NCBI RefSeq assembly: GCF_003994255.1
Contig: NZ_ML133861.1
Span: 1 to 64,000 of the forward strand
Length of the DNA: 64,000 nt
Direction: 5' to 3'
From: Brachybacterium paraconglomeratum
GTDB lineage: Bacteria > Actinomycetota > Actinomycetes > Actinomycetales > Dermabacteraceae
Made by a program: the position numbers and the translations under genes. The notes beneath the pieces are model-generated. The model was not told where the DNA came from, did no database searches, and worked only from the letters and a program-made list of their open reading frames with translations. How positions within the stretch are numbered: position 1 is the stretch's first letter; every line of letters starts with the position of its first letter. Positions 7,620-15,829 of this stretch are shown here, in pieces.

Positions 7620-9893
7620 TTACCTTCGTGTCGGCCGGAGTGAGGTGACGTTCTGGAGTCGGAGGCTGTTGTGGACCACGAAGACGGAGGAGAGGGACAT
7701 TGCAGCGGCAGCGATCAGGGGGTTCAGCAGACCGGCGGCGGCGATCGGGATGGCCGCGATGTTGTAGGCGAAGGCCCAGATCAGGTTGGTGCGGATGGTG
7801 CGGTGGGTGGCGCGGGCGAGGGTGATGGCGTCGGCGATCGAGTAGAGATCATCCCGGACGAGGATGATGTCGGCCGACTTCAGGGCGACGTCGGTGCCGG
7901 TGACGATCCCGAGCCCGAGGTCGGCGGCCGCGAGGGCGGGAGCGTCGTTGATGCCGTCGCCGACCATGGCGACCCGGTGCCCCTCGTCCTGGAGCTGCTC
8001 GATCACGGCGACCTTCTCCGTGGGGAGGACGCCGGCACGGACTTCCGGGATCCCGAGAGAGTCGGCGACCCGCTCGGCGGCTGCCGGAGTGTCTCCCGTC
8101 AGCAGTACAGTTCGCAGCCCGAGCTCGTGCAGCGCGGCGACGGCCTCCGCGGCGTCCTCCTTCATCACGTCGGAGAGCGTGATCACCCCGATCGCCTCCG
8201 TGCCCCGTGCGACCAGCGCGGTGGAGTGCCCTGCCCTTTCGGCATCTGCGACGGTCTGCGCCAGCGCTTCGCCGACGTGGGCGCCGAGCTCGCGCAGGAA
8301 GGCCCGGCTGCCGACAGCGATGCTCTCCCCGTCGATCGTGGCGCTAATCCCGTGGCCGGGGGAAACGATGTGATCGGTAGCTGTCGGGATGTCGGCGACC
8401 ATGGTCGCGGCGCGGGTGCGGAGTGCTTCGGCGACGGCATGTTCGGAAGCCGCTTCGACGCCGGCAGCCAGGCGCATGAGCTGCTCTGCGGTGACCCCGT
8501 CTGCATGGATGCTGACGACGCGCGGGGCGCCGAGCGTGAGGGTTCCGGTCTTGTCCAGGACGACGGTGGTGACCTTGCCGCTGGCTTCCAGCGCGTCCTG
8601 TCCCTTGACCAGGACCCCAAGCAGCGCGCCGCGCCCGACGCCGACCATGAGCGCGGTAGGGGTGGCGAGGCCGAGGGCGCAGGGACAGGCGATGATCAGC
8701 ACGCTGATCCCGTTGGTCACCGCAGTGGACACGTCAGCGCCGGCGAGGAGCCAGGCGAGTGCGACGAGCACGGTGAGGATGAGGACGACGGGGACGAACA
8801 CGCGCACCACCGCGTCGACGAGGTGCTGGACCTGGGCCTTGCGGATCTGCGCTTGCTCTGCGATCGCGGCCATCTGCGCGAGCTGTGTGTGGGCACCCAC
8901 TCGAGTCGCCTCGAGGGCGAGGATCCCGTCCGTGGACACGGAGCCGCCGATGACCTCGTCGCCCGGACCGACCGTGCGGTGGAGGGATTCTCCGGTCATG
9001 GCGCCCGTGTCGAGGGAGGCGGTGCCCTCGATGACCCGGCCGTCGGCGGCGATCGTCTCGCCGGGGCGTACGAGCACGATGTCGCCGGTGCGGAGCTCCT
9101 CGACCGGCACCATCGTCTCGACCCCGTCTCGTCGGCGGCGGGCCTCTCGTGCCCCGAGGGCGGACAGCGCGCTGAGCACGTCGCCGGCGCGGCGCCGGCT
9201 GCGGGTCTCGAAGTAGCGGCCTGCGAGCTGGAAGGTCGTCAGTCCCGCGGCGACGTCGAGGTACAGGGCGTTGGCGCCGTCGGGGACCTCTCCGATGCCG
9301 AGCCACACGCCGTCGCTGGGCTCGATCCCGGCGATCATCGCGACGAGGGCCCAGCCGAACGAGGTGACGATGCCGAGGGAGACCAGGGTGTCCATGCTGA
9401 CGGAGCGGTTCTGCAGGTTCCGCCAGGCGGCCCGGTGGAAGGGCCAGGCCGCCCACGTGACCACGGGGACCGCGAGGAGGACGCACAGCAGCTCCCAGCC
9501 GGGGAACCGCCACTGCTCCACGAGTGCGAGGGCGATGGTGAGGTCCATCAGCGGAACGGTGAGCAAAGCTGCGGTGATGAGCCTGCGCCGCAGGGTCACG
9601 ATGCGATTCTCGTTGGCGCGGCGCGACCACTCGTCGTCCTGGTCGTCGTGCTCGGCCGCGTCGTAGCCGGCGCCGCGGATGACCTCGACCGCCTGAGCCG
9701 GGGAGGCGATGCCCGTGACGACGGCGCGCTCGGTGGCGTAGTTGACGGTGGCGCTGACGCCGTCGAGCTTGTTGAGCTTCCGCTCGATGCGGTTCGCGCA
9801 CGCCGCGCAGGTCATCCCGGAGATGTCGAAGGTGTACCGCTCCTCCAGGGAGAGGGCTGGCGGGGCGGCCAGGGCGGTGGGGGTGTGGTTCAT
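7620..9893 (-). CDS. copA: copper-translocating P1B-1 ATPase CopA
   Basis: 757-residue Cu(I) exporter. It has one N-terminal heavy-metal-associated domain with GMTCAAC (C29, C32), a basic/acidic linker, then the P-type core: TGES (300-303), the intramembrane CPC (403-405) in IIACPCALGLA, D447 in DKTGTLTL, an HP-locus region (EAASEHAVAEAL) and GDGINDAPAL. The CPC plus HMA combination assigns it to copper rather than to Cd/Co like the neighbouring ATPase. ATG at 9893 overlaps the stop of the CopD-CtaG gene by 4 bp, so the two form a translationally coupled unit. In-frame codons continue far upstream but belong to an unrelated frame of that gene. Confidence 0.95.
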   Translation of the reverse strand: MNHTPTALAAPPALSLEERYTFDISGMTCAACANRIERKLNKLDGVSATVNYATERAVVTGIASPAQAVEVIRGAGYDAAEHDDQDDEWSRRANENRIVTLRRRLITAALLTVPLMDLTIALALVEQWRFPGWELLCVLLAVPVVTWAAWPFHRAAWRNLQNRSVSMDTLVSLGIVTSFGWALVAMIAGIEPSDGVWLGIGEVPDGANALYLDVAAGLTTFQLAGRYFETRSRRRAGDVLSALSALGAREARRRRDGVETMVPVEELRTGDIVLVRPGETIAADGRVIEGTASLDTGAMTGESLHRTVGPGDEVIGGSVSTDGILALEATRVGAHTQLAQMAAIAEQAQIRKAQVQHLVDAVVRVFVPVVLILTVLVALAWLLAGADVSTAVTNGISVLIIACPCALGLATPTALMVGVGRGALLGVLVKGQDALEASGKVTTVVLDKTGTLTLGAPRVVSIHADGVTAEQLMRLAAGVEAASEHAVAEALRTRAATMVADIPTATDHIVSPGHGISATIDGESIAVGSRAFLRELGAHVGEALAQTVADAERAGHSTALVARGTEAIGVITLSDVMKEDAAEAVAALHELGLRTVLLTGDTPAAAERVADSLGIPEVRAGVLPTEKVAVIEQLQDEGHRVAMVGDGINDAPALAAADLGLGIVTGTDVALKSADIILVRDDLYSIADAITLARATHRTIRTNLIWAFAYNIAAIPIAAAGLLNPLIAAAAMSLSSVFVVHNSLRLQNVTSLRPTRR

Positions 9894-11824
9894 CGTGTGC
9901 GCTCCCTGTCCGAGAGTTTCTTGAGCATGTCGTTGTAGGCGTCGAACTCGGTGTCCAGGCCGCGGTCGAGGTGCCGATCCCGTCGGCGGGCCTCCTTGTC
10001 GTCCTGACGCGCCCATTGGATGCACAGTGCGACGATTGCGATGATCAGAGGGATCTCCCCGCCTGCCCAGGCCACCGCGCCTGCTGTCTGCTGGGAGCGC
10101 TCGAGGTCCGCCCAGGGCAGAGCCAGAGATCGGTAGTAGTTCTCTGCGAACAACGAAGGGGCCGAGATGATCGCGACGCCGAAGAAGGCGTGGAAGGGCA
10201 TCGCAGCGAAGGTGTAGCCGAGCTTCCCGATGTGCGGCAGGGGCCGCGGGGGACGGTCCACGCCGATGATCAGGCTGTAGTACGCGTACCCCGTGGCCAG
10301 GAAGTGGAGGTTCATCAGCTGGTGTGCCCAGTGAACACTCATCATCGTCTCGAACAGGGGGGTGAAGTACAGGCCGTAGTAGGAGCCGATGAAGATAATG
10401 AACACGAACGCCGGGTGGTACAGGACGCGCAGCAGTCGCCAGTGCAGGATCTGCGTCACCCAGGAGTGCACGCCCGCCCGCCGTCGATCCACGCGCGCGG
10501 TACGCAGGACCAGAGTGATCACCCCGCCCTGGACCAGGAGGATCGGAGCGAGCATGGACAGGCTCATATGCACCACCATGTGCACGCCGAAGTCCGGGGC
10601 GGAGTACTTCCCGAACCCGGAGCTCGTGGCCGCGAGGACGACCAGCCAGCCGCCGCACCACAACAGCACGCGGCTGATCGGCCAGCTCGTGCCGCGCCGG
10701 CGCAGGGCGATCACCATCGCGAGATAGAACGCGATACCGGCGACCGCGAGGACGGCGAACAGCAGGTTGAGCCGCCACGTGCTCATCAGCGTCCCGAGGG
10801 TTGGCGCATCCGGGACTTCGAACCCCATGAACACCTGCGGGATGCTCGTGGGCACGAAGTACTGCGGCGGCGGAATGCGAGTCATCGCCGCACCGATCGC
10901 CACCCACATGATGATCAGCAGGGCCGGGACCGCCATCCTGTGCACGCTCCGGCGCTGCATGACCACGAGCGCCACTATGAGCGCGACCAGCAGCGCCAAA
11001 CGCACTAGAGCGAGGACACCGGTCACTGAGCCCCAAGGGGTGGTGCCGGCGAGCTTGAACCACGTCACCACCAGCTCCGTCACAAGCACGACAGCCGCCC
11101 CCACCAAGCCCATGCGGGAAACGCGTCCCACTAACAGGGGCAGCCGTCCACCCTCGTCATGACGGATGACCTGCAATGCCGCAGTGACGAGGATCGGGCC
11201 CAGCAACACCCCACCCGCGATGACCTGAAGTGCACCAGCATCTCCACCGATGTCGTGGTCCGGGCCGACGAGGATCTGCCCCACCACCACCGGCGCCAAT
11301 GCGCCGACGATTCCCGCCCACAGACCCGGCAGCAGCGTTGTCCAGCGTGTACCCCAGTAGGAGCACAGCCACAGGACCAGGGCCCCGACCAGTGTGACGG
11401 TCCATGCCCGGGGCATGTAGCCGAACATGTAGAGCGGCCCAAACGATCCCGGCTCCAAGAGACGGCCCATCCCGAGGCCGTTGGACTCGGGCGCCGAGAC
11501 GATCACGTTCGCCGCCGCCAGTACGACCCACGCGCCCGAAGCCCAGGTAAGGAGGGTCAGGTCGGGGCCGAACCGCACACTGCTTGCCGAGCGGATAGAG
11601 CGCGGATGCAGAAACAGCACCGCGACGACGGCGCCCAGGGAGACCAGTGCTGCGAGATCGGCGGCGCCACGCAGACCTGCAGCTACCACGGCTGTCCCGA
11701 GCCCGGGGAACTCCCGGTGTATGTCCTCATAGACGGCCGGGCCGCTGAGCAGGTTCGCTGCCACCGCGGGTAGCGCCGCTAGGAGGAGCGAGCCCACCGC
11801 CAGGAGTACTACTCTCTGCTTCAC
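9890..11824 (-). CDS. CopD-CtaG fusion: copper resistance / cytochrome oxidase assembly membrane protein
   Basis: 644-residue polytopic membrane protein joining two families. Roughly residues 1-320 resemble CopD (copper import/resistance, multiple helices). Roughly residues 340-640 resemble the CtaG/caa3 assembly family (HMVVHMSLSMLAPILLVQGG, MMSVHWAHQLMNLHFLATGYAYY, GAVAWAGGEIPLI), rich in membrane His and Met residues suited to Cu. This fusion is common in actinobacteria and probably moves Cu for resistance or oxidase metallation. The start is GTG at 11824, preceded by GGTGAG. A BlaI-type box and -10-like TAGATT immediately upstream suggest a nearly leaderless, repressor-controlled transcript. 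It is the first gene of an operon with copA. Confidence 0.88.
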   Translation of the reverse strand: MKQRVVLLAVGSLLLAALPAVAANLLSGPAVYEDIHREFPGLGTAVVAAGLRGAADLAALVSLGAVVAVLFLHPRSIRSASSVRFGPDLTLLTWASGAWVVLAAANVIVSAPESNGLGMGRLLEPGSFGPLYMFGYMPRAWTVTLVGALVLWLCSYWGTRWTTLLPGLWAGIVGALAPVVVGQILVGPDHDIGGDAGALQVIAGGVLLGPILVTAALQVIRHDEGGRLPLLVGRVSRMGLVGAAVVLVTELVVTWFKLAGTTPWGSVTGVLALVRLALLVALIVALVVMQRRSVHRMAVPALLIIMWVAIGAAMTRIPPPQYFVPTSIPQVFMGFEVPDAPTLGTLMSTWRLNLLFAVLAVAGIAFYLAMVIALRRRGTSWPISRVLLWCGGWLVVLAATSSGFGKYSAPDFGVHMVVHMSLSMLAPILLVQGGVITLVLRTARVDRRRAGVHSWVTQILHWRLLRVLYHPAFVFIIFIGSYYGLYFTPLFETMMSVHWAHQLMNLHFLATGYAYYSLIIGVDRPPRPLPHIGKLGYTFAAMPFHAFFGVAIISAPSLFAENYYRSLALPWADLERSQQTAGAVAWAGGEIPLIIAIVALCIQWARQDDKEARRRDRHLDRGLDTEFDAYNDMLKKLSDRERTR

Positions 11825-11833
11825 CTCACCGAA

Positions 11834-11848
11834 TCTACAAGATGTCGA
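11834..11848 (-). promoter_or_regulatory. candidate BlaI/CopY-type operator before the CopD-CtaG/copA operon
   Basis: The 15-bp imperfect palindrome TCTACAAGATGTCGA (plus-strand reading) overlaps the putative -10 (TAGATT, minus strand). Half-sites TACA and TGT(C) match the TACA/TGTA core used by BlaI/MecI/CopY repressors. A matching site lies at 13213-13227 beside the repressor gene. Confidence 0.6.
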
Positions 11849-11902
11849 GTACGCAGCACGAGATGGCCGCTCATGCTGTTGCTGACGTCTCCCGCACGCA
11901 TC

Positions 11903-12751
11903 TCAACGCTGCTTTCGCTGCAGTCTCTGCCCCGGAAGGGAAGCCACCAGTACCCTCCCCTGCGGCAGAGGGTAAGTCCTGTGGAGCGCTCGAACGCGAG
12001 CGGCACGAACTTCCAGCTCGCGGGAGGGGGCGAGGTGATGGAGTGCGACGAGGGCGTCGTGCAGATGGGCGGGGCCGACCTTCTCGGCAGCGACATCGTC
12101 GGCCGCCAGCTCGGTGAGCAGCATGATCCGTGAAGCAAGCTCTCGTCGCAGCCGGGACCTCTTGGGCAGGCACGCTACGTGCCACGCTCCGACCCCCCTC
12201 ACCAGCGCGTGAAGCTGATCGAGATGTGCTGCTTCGTGGGCGAGAACCGCGGACAGGTAGGAGGGCGGAAGCGCGTGCCGAACGGCGCGCGAGACGAAGA
12301 TCGACGGCGTCGCGCCCGGGACGGCCACCGCGACATAGCGAGAATCCTCGATCTCGACCACGGCAACAGCGCCGACCTGCCAGGAGTCCGTTCGGCGGCG
12401 CGAGAGCATTTCCGCGACGCTCGGCCGCTCGTCATCATCCTTGCCGGGATCGACCCTGCCCAGGTGGGCGAGCGATCCCACGATCCCTAACCCCCCGAGA
12501 CCGGCCCAGGCGATGAACGTGAGAGCAAGCCCCTCGGCCGCAGCGCTCGCGGAGCTCGCCGACAGGGAGAGCGCGGCCGCCAGGAGAATGGACGCGATCG
12601 CGATGACCAGCCCAACAACACCAACCGAGGCCCACACCATCAGCGCCCGCCGGGGATGGCGGATCTGCCACCTCCCACGGGATACGAGGTACGCGGAGAG
12701 CGGGCATGCAATCAGGCCAGCCAGCAACGGCCCGACCACGGTCCAGACCAT
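11903..12751 (-). CDS. M56-family (BlaR1-like) membrane metallopeptidase
   Basis: 282-residue membrane protease. N-terminal hydrophobic helices (about residues 1-20, 38-65 and 75-95) precede a cytosolic domain with the zinc-protease motif HEAAH (172-176) and a downstream glutamate in LLTELAADD (E214). This fits the M56/BlaR1 family whose members cleave BlaI/MecI-type repressors. Unlike BlaR1 it has no C-terminal penicillin-binding sensor domain, so its trigger is not beta-lactam binding by that route. ATG at 12751 overlaps the stop codon of the BlaI-type repressor by 3-4 bases, the usual blaI-blaR1 coupling. Context suggests it helps induce the copper genes. Confidence 0.9.
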   Translation of the reverse strand: MVWTVVGPLLAGLIACPLSAYLVSRGRWQIRHPRRALMVWASVGVVGLVIAIASILLAAALSLSASSASAAAEGLALTFIAWAGLGGLGIVGSLAHLGRVDPGKDDDERPSVAEMLSRRRTDSWQVGAVAVVEIEDSRYVAVAVPGATPSIFVSRAVRHALPPSYLSAVLAHEAAHLDQLHALVRGVGAWHVACLPKRSRLRRELASRIMLLTELAADDVAAEKVGPAHLHDALVALHHLAPSRELEVRAARVRALHRTYPLPQGRVLVASLPGQRLQRKQR

Positions 12752-13134
12752 CAGCGACCTCGGCGAGACCGCCGTGACGTGATCGCATCCATCACCAGAT
12801 CAAGGTCGGACTCAGAGAGGTTGTCGGTGAACGCCATCAGCGCATCCTCACGATCGTGAGCGTCATCGAGGACCTCAACCATGTCCGCGGCATGCGCCTG
12901 CGCACTGCTCACGACCGCTTCGAAGGTCACGCGCCGAGGTGACCGGGCTCGGCGAGAAACCATCCCCTTCGCCTCGAGCCGGGAGAGCACTGTCAGAACC
13001 GTGGTCTGCGCTGGCGCGGGATCCTCAAAAGATGCCTGGATCGCTCTCGCGCTAAGGGAGCCGGTGGAAGTCCATAAAGCTCGCATCACCAGTGCCTCCA
13101 GTGCGCCGGAGGATCGAGACCTCACTCCCGCCAT
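12751..13134 (-). CDS. BlaI/MecI/CopY-family repressor
   Basis: 127-residue dimeric winged-helix repressor of the BlaI/MecI/CopY (penicillinase repressor) family: LEALVMRALWTSTGSLSARAIQ, then QTTVLTVLSRLEAKGMVSRRARSPR as helix-turn-helix and wing, then a helical C-terminal dimerisation arm. The CopY-type CxC metal motifs are absent, so it is unlikely to sense copper directly. Regulation probably involves the coupled M56 protease. The start ATG 13134 follows GGGGAGGGAG. A TACA/TGTA-type box at 13213-13227 overlaps its own probable -10 (TAGAAT, minus strand), consistent with autorepression and with control of the divergent DUF5134 gene. Confidence 0.92.
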   Translation of the reverse strand: MAGVRSRSSGALEALVMRALWTSTGSLSARAIQASFEDPAPAQTTVLTVLSRLEAKGMVSRRARSPRRVTFEAVVSSAQAHAADMVEVLDDAHDREDALMAFTDNLSESDLDLVMDAITSRRSRRGR

Positions 13135-13212
13135 CTCGTCACCACTCCCTCCCCGTGTAACGCCTCAGTCCGAGTACCGTACCGCGCACGGGTGTCGCCG
13201 TACATCTCTAAT

Positions 13213-13227
13213 TCTACTTCCTGTAGA
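13213..13227. promoter_or_regulatory. candidate BlaI/CopY-type operator in the divergent blaI / DUF5134 promoter
   Basis: TCTACTTCCTGTAGA is a 15-bp palindrome with 5-base arms TCTAC and GTAGA. It overlaps a plus-strand -10-like TAGAGT (13224-13229), 8 bases before the GTG at 13238, and a minus-strand TAGAAT. One bound dimer could therefore control both directions. It shares TCTAC(A/T) and TGT half-sites with the site at 11834-11848. Confidence 0.6.
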
Positions 13228-13237
13228 GTCCAGTGCT

Positions 13238-13870
13238 GTGATCGAGTCTCCCTGGTCATTCGTGCTGACCGCCATCTTCCTCGCAACGGCCGTGTTCTGC
13301 GCAGTTCACCTCGCACAGAGCCGCGGCGCTTCCGCCGCAGTGATCACTGGGTCAGTGCATTCCTCCCATCATGGGCCGGTGGCGACGGCGGTGCACGTCA
13401 ACCATCTCGTGATGAGCCTGGCGATGCTGCTGATGGTGTGGCGGCCGGTCGGCACGGCCGGGACCTGGATCCAGGTCGCCCTCTTCGCGCTCTTCACCGT
13501 CGTGATGCTGCTCGGCCTCCCCACTGTCCACGGGGTGAGTGAGCGCGTGGGGGTGGTTAACCACGTGGTGCTCAACTCCGTGATGATCTGGATGCTGCTG
13601 GCGATGCCCCTGCTGATGGGCCACGCCATGGGCGGCTCCGCCGATGCGCACGCCGGACACCACGGCGGCGGGACCGGGGACGAGATGGCGATGGAGATGG
13701 CGCCGGCCCCTGCCTGGGCGGAGGCAGTGAACTGGGGGGCCGTCGTGCTCAGCGCCGTGATCACCGCGTGGTGGCTCGTGCGCTTGCTCCGCGATCCGGG
13801 GCACCGCGCCCACTCGGCCTGCCACCTCCTGATGGCCGCAGGAATGGCGCTCATGCTCGCCCTCATGTGA
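13238..13870 (+). CDS. DUF5134-like membrane protein with His/Met-rich loop
   Basis: 210-residue membrane protein resembling the DUF5134 family, with about six hydrophobic helices. Between helices 4 and 5 there is a loop rich in His and Met (MGHAMGGSADAHAGHH, then DEMAMEMAP), and the first half has SVHSSHH and HVNH motifs. Such residues are suited to copper binding. The start is GTG at 13238; the putative -10 ends only 8 bases upstream, so the mRNA is probably leaderless. It is followed 45 bases later by the PepSY gene and lies divergent to the BlaI-type repressor, which supports a role in copper handling. Function is inferred from context. Confidence 0.8.
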   Translation: MIESPWSFVLTAIFLATAVFCAVHLAQSRGASAAVITGSVHSSHHGPVATAVHVNHLVMSLAMLLMVWRPVGTAGTWIQVALFALFTVVMLLGLPTVHGVSERVGVVNHVVLNSVMIWMLLAMPLLMGHAMGGSADAHAGHHGGGTGDEMAMEMAPAPAWAEAVNWGAVVLSAVITAWWLVRLLRDPGHRAHSACHLLMAAGMALMLALM

Positions 13871-13915
13871 ACCCGGCCCACGCCACCTCTCCGTCACAGC
13901 GAAAGGCTCGACCCG

Positions 13916-15291
13916 ATGGCCACCCAAGCCTCGCCCCGCCCCACCGGTGGCAACACCTCTCGCCCGCGCCGACTGCGCGATGAGCTGCGAGAGCTCACGC
14001 TCCGCCTGCACTTCTACGTGGGGCTGTTCATTGCGCCGTTCCTCCTGGTCGCCGCGGCGACCGGGATCCTGTACGCGCTGACCCCGCAGATCGAACAGGT
14101 CGTCTACGACAAGGAACTCCACGCCAGTGCCCCGGCCGGCGCGGAGATGGTGCCGCTGGCGCAGCAGGTCGAGGCGGCGCGGAGCGAGGTCACAGACGGC
14201 ACGATCACGCAGATCCGTCCGCCCAAGGATGCCGAGTCCACCACGCGCGTCACGTTCGATTCCCCTCGGCTCGCGAGGATCGCCAGCTCACCGCGTTCGT
14301 CGACCCCTATACCGGGGAGGTGACCGGCGTGCTGAACACCTTCGGGGAGTGGCTGCCGCTGCGGACCTGGTTCGACGATCTCCACCGCAATCTCCACCTC
14401 GGGGACGCCGGCCGCTGGTACAGCGAAGTCGCGGCCAGCTGGCTGTGGGTCCTCGCCCTCAGCGGACTCACCCTCTGGGTCACACGTAAAGTCCGCACTC
14501 GCTCTGCACGCGCCTACCTCCTGCCCCAGCGTAAGGGACCGCAGCGCCAACGCTCCATAAGCCTCCACGCCACCATCGGCGTCTGGGCCGCTATCGGAAC
14601 GTTCTTCCTCTCCGCCACCGGACTGACCTGGTCCCAATTCGCGGGCGGCAACGTCAGCGCACTGCGCCAGAGCCTGAGCTGGTCAACGCCCTACCTCTCC
14701 TCCGAGGCGGCAACCACCACCCCGATCGCAGAAACCGAAGTGCCTGCCACCGCGCAGAGCGTGCTCGAGGCGGCCCGCCCAGAGGGCCTGACCGACCCGG
14801 TAGCGATCACCCCCAGCACCGACGGAGGAGCGTGGCTCGTCTCCCAGGTGCAGCGATCATGGCCCCTGAAGCAGGACTCCATGGCGATCGACCCCACCTC
14901 CGAAGCTGTCGTCGGGAGCGTGCGCTTCGCCGACTGGCCCGTTGCCGGGAAGCTCGCCGAAGCTGGGATTTCCTTCCACATGGGCATCCTTTTCGGCTGG
15001 CCCAACCAGCTCCTGCTCATCGCCATCGCCGGTGCGGTAATCGCGCTCATCGTGATCGGGTACCGCATGTGGTGGCGACGCCGCCCCAAGCCGCCACGCA
15101 CAGGCCTCCCTCGCCCTCTCGGTCGTCGCGTCGACACCGCGGCGGCCTACGGCATCCTCATCGCGATCGCTGCGGTCGTCGGCCTCGCCCTCCCCCTCCT
15201 CGGAGTCACGCTCCTCGCCTTCATCGCGCTCGACCTCACCCGAAGGATCGTCCCGGGAATGGACAGCGCGAGAAAGAATGAGTCCGCATGA
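13916..15291 (+). pseudogene. PepSY-domain membrane protein gene with frameshift
   Basis: Two frames together encode one PepSY-associated transmembrane protein of about 458 residues. The first frame (13916 to about 14270) gives a cytosolic start, the first helix (FYVGLFIAPFLLVAAATGILYAL) and part of the periplasmic PepSY domain, then goes out of frame and stops at 14323. The second frame resumes near 14273 with GEDRQLTAFVDPYTGEVTGV and continues through three more helices to 15291. A single missing base around 14262-14275 restores continuity. PepSY/PiuB-like proteins of this shape often occur with metal or haem uptake and copper genes. It is either a true pseudogene or a sequencing error; the reading frame is otherwise intact. 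Confidence 0.85.
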
Positions 15292-15401
15292 GCTCGCTCC
15301 CGGCGCGTTAGGACGTAGTCCGCACGCCCCATCCGCAGTCTGAGGGGATCTCACAGTGAATCGGCCCAGGTCTGGTGCCGCTGCTGTTTGAGTCCGGAAG
15401 G
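15292..15401. other. intergenic, junction with IS fragments
   Basis: Short spacer after the PepSY gene. No gene or clear terminator is recognised. The last bases before 15402 probably belong to the end of an IS3-type element. Confidence 0.4.
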
Positions 15402-15491
15402 ATGGACAGGCACCCGTGGAAGATCGATCCCCAGCTGCGCGCGAGGTGCGTTCGGCTCGTCAGGGAGCACCTCCAGGAGTACCGGGACTGA
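15402..15491 (+). pseudogene. IS3-family OrfA N-terminal fragment
   Basis: Thirty codons encode MDRHPWKIDPQLRARCVRLV and then REHLQEYRD before a stop. This resembles the start of the helix-turn-helix OrfA of IS3-family elements (region of the form PxLRxRxVRxVxxH). It is much too short to be functional and lies in opposite orientation to the OrfB remnant that follows. Confidence 0.5.
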
Positions 15492-15515
15492 TGCGCGATC
15501 AGGTGTCAGCTGGGG

Positions 15516-15722
15516 TTAGGCCGCCAGTCTGACGGTCGGGTTCATGATGGTCTCGTACTCGATAGGGGTCAATCGGCTCAGGCGGGCCTGTCGGCGACGA
15601 CGGTGGTAGGTCCGCTCGATCCAGGTGATGATCGCGATCCGCAGTTCCTCTCTGGTCCTCCAGCGCTTTCGATCCAAGACGTTCTTCTGGAGCAGTGCGA
15701 AGAAGGATTCCATGGGTGTGTC
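15516..15722 (-). pseudogene. IS3-family OrfB transposase, C-terminal remnant
   Basis: The minus-strand frame ends with the conserved C-terminus of an IS3-family integrase-type transposase: DTPMESFFALLQKNVL, RTREELRIAIITWIERTYH and SRLTPIEYE. The motif with the catalytic glutamate (MESF) is retained, but everything upstream is lost. Homology stops at base 15720, which is also where the left inverted repeat of the IS256-family element begins. The IS256 insertion therefore appears to have cut this copy. Confidence 0.85.
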
Positions 15723-15775
15723 CCTTAGCGTGGTGGCAATCCCGGGGTGGCGTGGAGCTGCTGGTAGGCGATGAA

Positions 15776-15829
15776 GGGTCATCGCGGGACCTCCCAAATC
15801 GACCAAGAAATAGGGACCCGCGATGACCC
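15776..15829 (+). promoter_or_regulatory. hairpin covering the transposase start codon
   Basis: Perfect 13-base arms GGGTCATCGCGGG (15776-15788) and CCCGCGATGACCC (15817-15829) flank a 28-base loop. The right arm contains the ATG of the transposase. A transcript entering from outside would fold and hide the start, whereas one initiated inside the left arm would not. Such protection from read-through is known in IS10 and IS50; here it is inferred. Confidence 0.55.

Noticed and set aside
7620-11063. A 1147-codon frame suggesting a large N-terminal extension of CopA
   Set aside because: The extra codons are an alternative frame of the CopD-CtaG gene. The HMA domain starts properly at ATG 9893, which overlaps the preceding stop.
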